A stretch of DNA of 8,410 nucleotides, from contig CAIZOZ010000486.1 of the NCBI GenBank assembly GCA_903934745.1, positions 1 to 8,410 on the forward strand. The letters run 5' to 3'. The position numbers and the translations under genes were made by a program. The notes beneath the pieces are model-generated. The model was given only the letters and a program-made list of their open reading frames with translations. It was not told the DNA's origin and ran no database searches. Every line of letters begins with the position of its first letter. Position 1 is the first letter of the stretch. The DNA is from an uncultured cyanobacterium (lineage in GTDB: Bacteria; Cyanobacteriota; Cyanobacteriia; PCC-6307; Cyanobiaceae). Shown piece by piece: positions 5,286 through 8,410 of this stretch.

Positions 5286-8126
5286 ATGCTCAAGCTGCTG
5301 CTGGGCGATCCCAATGCCCGCAAGCTGAAGCGCTACGAGCCGCTGGTTTCCGATATCAACTTGCTGGAAGAGGAGATCGCCCCCCTCTCGGATGACGAGC
5401 TGCGCAGCCTCACGGCTGAATTCCGCCAGCAACTGGAGAAGGCTGAGTCTCCCCTTCGCCAGCGCAGCCTGCTCGATGGGCTGCTGCCCCAGGCCTTTGC
5501 GGTGGTGCGCGAAGCCGGTAAGCGAGTGCTGGGCATGCGCCATTTCGATGTTCAGCTGATCGGCGGCATGGTGCTGCATGGGGGGCAGATCGCTGAGATG
5601 AAGACAGGAGAAGGCAAAACCCTGGTGGCCACCCTGCCGGCCTATCTCAATGCGCTCAGCGGCCGGGGCGTGCATGTGGTGACGGTGAACGACTATCTGG
5701 CCCGGCGCGACGCCGAGTGGATGGGGCAGATTCATCGCTTTCTCGGGCTATCGGTGGGTCTGATCCAGCAGGACATGCCTCCGTCCGAGCGCCGTCGCAA
5801 CTACGGCTGCGATATCACCTATGCCACCAACTCGGAACTGGGTTTTGACTATTTGCGCGACAACATGGCGAATGACATCGCCGAGGTGGTGCAGCGTGAA
5901 TTTCACTATTGCGTGATCGACGAGGTTGATTCGATTCTGATTGATGAGGCCCGCACGCCGCTGATCATCTCCGGCCAGGTTGAGCGGCCGCAGGAAAAGT
6001 ATCGCCAAGCCTCGGCCATTGCCAATCAGCTCGAGCGTGCCGCCGAGATGGGCAAGGATGGCATCGACCCCGAAGGTGACTACGAGGTGGATGAAAAGCA
6101 GCGCAACGTCACCCTGACGGACGAAGGTTTCGGCAAGGCAGAACAGCTGCTGGGTGTGGGCGACCTGTACAACCCCGCTGATCCATGGGCTCACTTCATT
6201 AATAATGCTCTCAAGGCCAAAGAGCTGTTTGTCAAAGATGTTAATTATATTGTCCGCGCTGGCGACGCTGTGATCGTCGATGAGTTCACCGGACGGGTGA
6301 TGCCTGGGCGCCGCTGGAGTGATGGCTTGCATCAGGCCATTGAAGCCAAGGAAGAGCTGCAGATTCAGCCGGAAACCCAGACCCTCGCCAGCATCACCTA
6401 TCAGAATTTCTTTCTTCTCTATCCCCGTCTGGCGGGTATGACCGGCACGGCCAAGACTGAAGAGGTGGAGTTCGAGAAGACCTACAAGCTCGAGGTCACA
6501 ATTGTTCCCACCAACCGTCCTCGTTCGCGCGGCGACTGGACCGATCAGGTGTACAAAAGCGAAACGGCGAAATGGCGTGCTGTTGCGATCGAAACCGCTG
6601 AGATTCACAAGATTGGTCGGCCAGTGCTGGTGGGTACCACCAGTGTGGAGAAGTCGGAGCTGCTTTCGGCCCTGCTGGCGGAGCAACAAGTGCCCCACAA
6701 CCTGCTCAACGCCAAACCGGAGAATGTGGAGCGGGAAGCCGAAATCGTGGCCCAGGCAGGCCGTTTGGGAGCGGTGACGATCGCCACCAACATGGCGGGC
6801 CGGGGCACCGACATCATCCTTGGTGGCAACAGCGATTACATGGCGCGCCTGAAGTTGCGTGAGGTGTTGTTGCCGCGGCTGGTGCGTCCGGAAGAGGGCC
6901 ATAAACCGCCGATTCCGCTGCAGCGTCAGCTGGAGGGTGGTGGTGGCTTTCGCGAAGTGGCAGCTTCGAGCTCGGCCCCCTCGGAGGCTCGGGCCATGGG
7001 CAATCTTTACCCTTGTAATCTCTCGCCGGATACGGATCAGGAGTTGGCTGCTCTGGTGCGTCAATTGGTGAGCAGCTGGGGAGACCGGGCACTCACCGTG
7101 CTGCAGCTTGAGGATCGGATTGCCCTGGCCGCAGAGAAGGCCCCGACTGACGACCCCCAGATTCAGGCGCTGCGTGATTTGATCGCCACCGTGAAGGCGG
7201 AGTATGACGCCGTTGTCAAGCGCGAAGACGCCCAGGTGCGTGAGACCGGGGGGCTGCATGTGATCGGCACCGAGCGCCATGAATCACGCCGGGTTGACAA
7301 CCAGCTGCGCGGTCGGGCTGGTCGTCAGGGAGATCCTGGCAGTACGCGCTTTTTCCTGTCGCTGGAGGACAACCTGTTGCGCATCTTTGGTGGTGAACGG
7401 GTGGCTGGCTTGATGAATGCTTTTCGTGTCGAAGAGGACATGCCGATTGAATCTGGCATGCTCACACGTTCGCTGGAGGGGGCTCAGAAAAAGGTTGAAA
7501 CCTATTATTACGACATCCGTAAGCAGGTGTTTGAGTACGACGAAGTGATGAACAACCAACGCAAGGCCGTTTATGCCGAGAGACGGCGGGTGCTGGAGGG
7601 GCGTGAGCTCAAGCAGCAGGTGATTGGTTATGGCGAGCGCACGATTGATGACATCGTGGAGGCCTACGTGAATCCGGATCTGCCCCCGGAAGAGTGGGAT
7701 CTGGATCGGCTGGTGGAGAAAGTGAAGGAGTTTGTTTATCTGCTGGAGGATCTCTCGCCTGAACAGGTGCGAGGTTTGACGATGGAGGAGCTGAAGGCCT
7801 TCCTGCAGGAGCAGATGCGCAATGCCTACGACATCAAGGAAGGCCAGGTGGAGCAGTTGCGTCCCGGCCTGATGCGAGAAGCGGAGCGCTACTTCATATT
7901 GCAGCAGATTGACACCCTTTGGCGGGAGCACTTGCAGGCGATGGATAGCTTGCGTGAATCAGTTGGGCTGCGTGGCTACGGCCAGAAAGATCCGCTGATC
8001 GAATATAAAAATGAGGGCTACGACATGTTCTTGGAGATGATGACCCAGATGCGCCGCAACGTGATCTACTCGATGTTCATGTTCCAGCCGCAGACGGATC
8101 CGGCGCCGCAGGCTGCGACCGCTTGA
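5286..8126 (+). CDS. secA: Preprotein translocase motor ATPase SecA
   Basis: SecA drives ATP-powered passage of unfolded preproteins through SecYEG, in cyanobacteria at both plasma and thylakoid membranes. The 946-residue product is full length. Walker A is MKTGEGKT (105-112), the Walker B/DEAD region is IDEVDSILIDEARTPL (211-226), and the preprotein cross-linking domain follows (~230-370). NBD2 carries TNMAGRGTDIILGG (501-514) and GTERHESRRVDNQLRGRAGRQGDPG-type motifs (661-685). The helical scaffold and wing domains run from ~700. Between ~515 and 655 is the long insertion typical of cyanobacterial and plastid SecA. The C-terminus (MFMFQPQTDPAPQAATA) lacks the cysteine-rich zinc/SecB-binding motif, consistent with cyanobacteria having no SecB. 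The frame is open upstream to about 5100, but the family begins at MLKLLLGDPNARKLK, so I use the ATG at 5286. No Shine-Dalgarno sequence is visible. The acetyltransferase gene diverges upstream. Confidence 0.98.
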   Translation: MLKLLLGDPNARKLKRYEPLVSDINLLEEEIAPLSDDELRSLTAEFRQQLEKAESPLRQRSLLDGLLPQAFAVVREAGKRVLGMRHFDVQLIGGMVLHGGQIAEMKTGEGKTLVATLPAYLNALSGRGVHVVTVNDYLARRDAEWMGQIHRFLGLSVGLIQQDMPPSERRRNYGCDITYATNSELGFDYLRDNMANDIAEVVQREFHYCVIDEVDSILIDEARTPLIISGQVERPQEKYRQASAIANQLERAAEMGKDGIDPEGDYEVDEKQRNVTLTDEGFGKAEQLLGVGDLYNPADPWAHFINNALKAKELFVKDVNYIVRAGDAVIVDEFTGRVMPGRRWSDGLHQAIEAKEELQIQPETQTLASITYQNFFLLYPRLAGMTGTAKTEEVEFEKTYKLEVTIVPTNRPRSRGDWTDQVYKSETAKWRAVAIETAEIHKIGRPVLVGTTSVEKSELLSALLAEQQVPHNLLNAKPENVEREAEIVAQAGRLGAVTIATNMAGRGTDIILGGNSDYMARLKLREVLLPRLVRPEEGHKPPIPLQRQLEGGGGFREVAASSSAPSEARAMGNLYPCNLSPDTDQELAALVRQLVSSWGDRALTVLQLEDRIALAAEKAPTDDPQIQALRDLIATVKAEYDAVVKREDAQVRETGGLHVIGTERHESRRVDNQLRGRAGRQGDPGSTRFFLSLEDNLLRIFGGERVAGLMNAFRVEEDMPIESGMLTRSLEGAQKKVETYYYDIRKQVFEYDEVMNNQRKAVYAERRRVLEGRELKQQVIGYGERTIDDIVEAYVNPDLPPEEWDLDRLVEKVKEFVYLLEDLSPEQVRGLTMEELKAFLQEQMRNAYDIKEGQVEQLRPGLMREAERYFILQQIDTLWREHLQAMDSLRESVGLRGYGQKDPLIEYKNEGYDMFLEMMTQMRRNVIYSMFMFQPQTDPAPQAATA

Positions 8127-8410
8127 TCTGCGGCGGTTTGAGGCTGAGGTTGCATGCGCCAATGGCAGGGATGGTGGAGGGGGCCAGAATGCGAATGGCT
8201 TTGAAATCGATGACCCGGTGAAGATATTGATGACCTTTGGCGCCCATTACCCAGATGCCACCGCCGACGAAATAAAGCCCTGGCCATAGGCAGCCCCGTA
8301 TGTAGAAGGTTAAGGTCCAAAGGCTGCCGGCGCTGATGTGGGAGATGCTGGCTTCGCCGGCCGGATAGTTTTGGCCTGTGATCCGGAGGCCACTGTTGCT
8401 GGCGATGTGG
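8077..8410 (-). CDS. 3' end of an unidentified protein-coding gene, convergent with secA
   Basis: On the minus strand one frame is open from the window edge for 110 codons and ends with TGA at 8079-8077. Its codons end mostly in C or G (GCC, GGC, AGC, ATC, CAC), like the other genes here, while the other frames are broken or look like shadows. The visible C-terminal part includes GQNYPAGEASISHISAG, then a hydrophobic Gly/Trp-rich stretch (LWTLTFYIRGCLWPG and FVGGGIWVMGAKG). It ends in a Pro/Ala-rich tail. The hydrophobic stretch could be membrane-embedded or beta-structured. I do not recognise a family. The last ~50 bases overlap the 3' end of secA on the opposite strand. The start lies to the right of the window. 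Confidence 0.55.
   Translation of the reverse strand, partial: HIASNSGLRITGQNYPAGEASISHISAGSLWTLTFYIRGCLWPGLYFVGGGIWVMGAKGHQYLHRVIDFKAIRILAPSTIPAIGACNLSLKPPQIKRSQPAAPDPSAAGT
8104..8135. terminator. Inverted repeat across the secA stop; candidate terminator
   Basis: CGCCGCAG (8104-8111) and CTGCGGCG (8128-8135) are exact 8-base inverted copies around a 16-base loop that contains the secA TGA (8124-8126). Only GTTTG follows on the plus strand, a very short T-run. The GC-rich arms and position at the end of secA suggest a terminator or 3'-end stabiliser, but the loop is long and the evidence is modest. Confidence 0.35.

Noticed and set aside
6199..6250. AT-rich patch in secA with TTAAT/TATATT-like words, considered as an internal promoter
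   Set aside because: The -35-like and -10-like words are only ~11 bases apart, and the patch encodes a well-conserved SecA segment (HFINNALKAKELF).
5748..7280. Long minus-strand open frame (510 codons) antisense to secA
   Set aside because: It is fully inside the conserved SecA coding region and its translation shows no family motif; a composition artefact.
1..8410. HIP1 octamers (GCGATCGC), CRISPR repeats, transposase genes or phage genes
   Set aside because: None was noticed by eye. Absence of HIP1 is not unusual in marine picocyanobacteria.

Overview
The window looks like chromosomal DNA of a picocyanobacterium of the Synechococcus/Cyanobium/Prochlorococcus type. The SecA is full length and carries the large insertion in its second nucleotide-binding domain that is typical of cyanobacterial and plastid SecA. 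It also lacks the C-terminal zinc/SecB-binding motif. Next to it, divergently transcribed, is a small GNAT acetyltransferase resembling the cyanobacterial/plastid Ycf52 group. Most of the sequence is GC-rich, but the left edge falls to roughly 45-50% G+C. Species cannot be assigned by eye.

Left half (1-4374, minus strand): a compact type I secretion operon read right to left. First is a cytoplasmic SurA/parvulin-like peptidylprolyl-isomerase-family protein (4374-3643). Next is a 983-residue ABC exporter with an N-terminal cyclic-nucleotide-binding-like domain and a C39-peptidase-like domain (3646-695). Last is a HlyD-type membrane fusion protein that runs off the left edge (695-1). The genes overlap by 4 bases and by 1 base, so translation is probably coupled. 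Every accessory module has lost the residues that would give it classical activity: parvulin histidines, C39 Cys/His/Asp, and the cNMP-site Glu/Arg. The ATPase is intact. This fits an HlyB-like exporter that uses these modules to bind or hold a substrate rather than cleave it. The secreted substrate and the outer-membrane channel are not in the window.

Middle (4375-5285): a tRNA-Gly(GCC) gene on the plus strand with a possible upstream promoter, then the GNAT gene on the minus strand. An inverted repeat lies between these two convergent genes. The GNAT gene and secA diverge from a ~190-bp spacer. A 9-bp stem-loop ends four bases before the secA start codon.

Right half (5286-8410): secA on the plus strand, followed by the 3' end of an unidentified minus-strand gene that converges on secA and overlaps its last ~50 bases. 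An inverted repeat spans the secA stop codon. No insertion sequence, CRISPR array or prophage gene was recognised.
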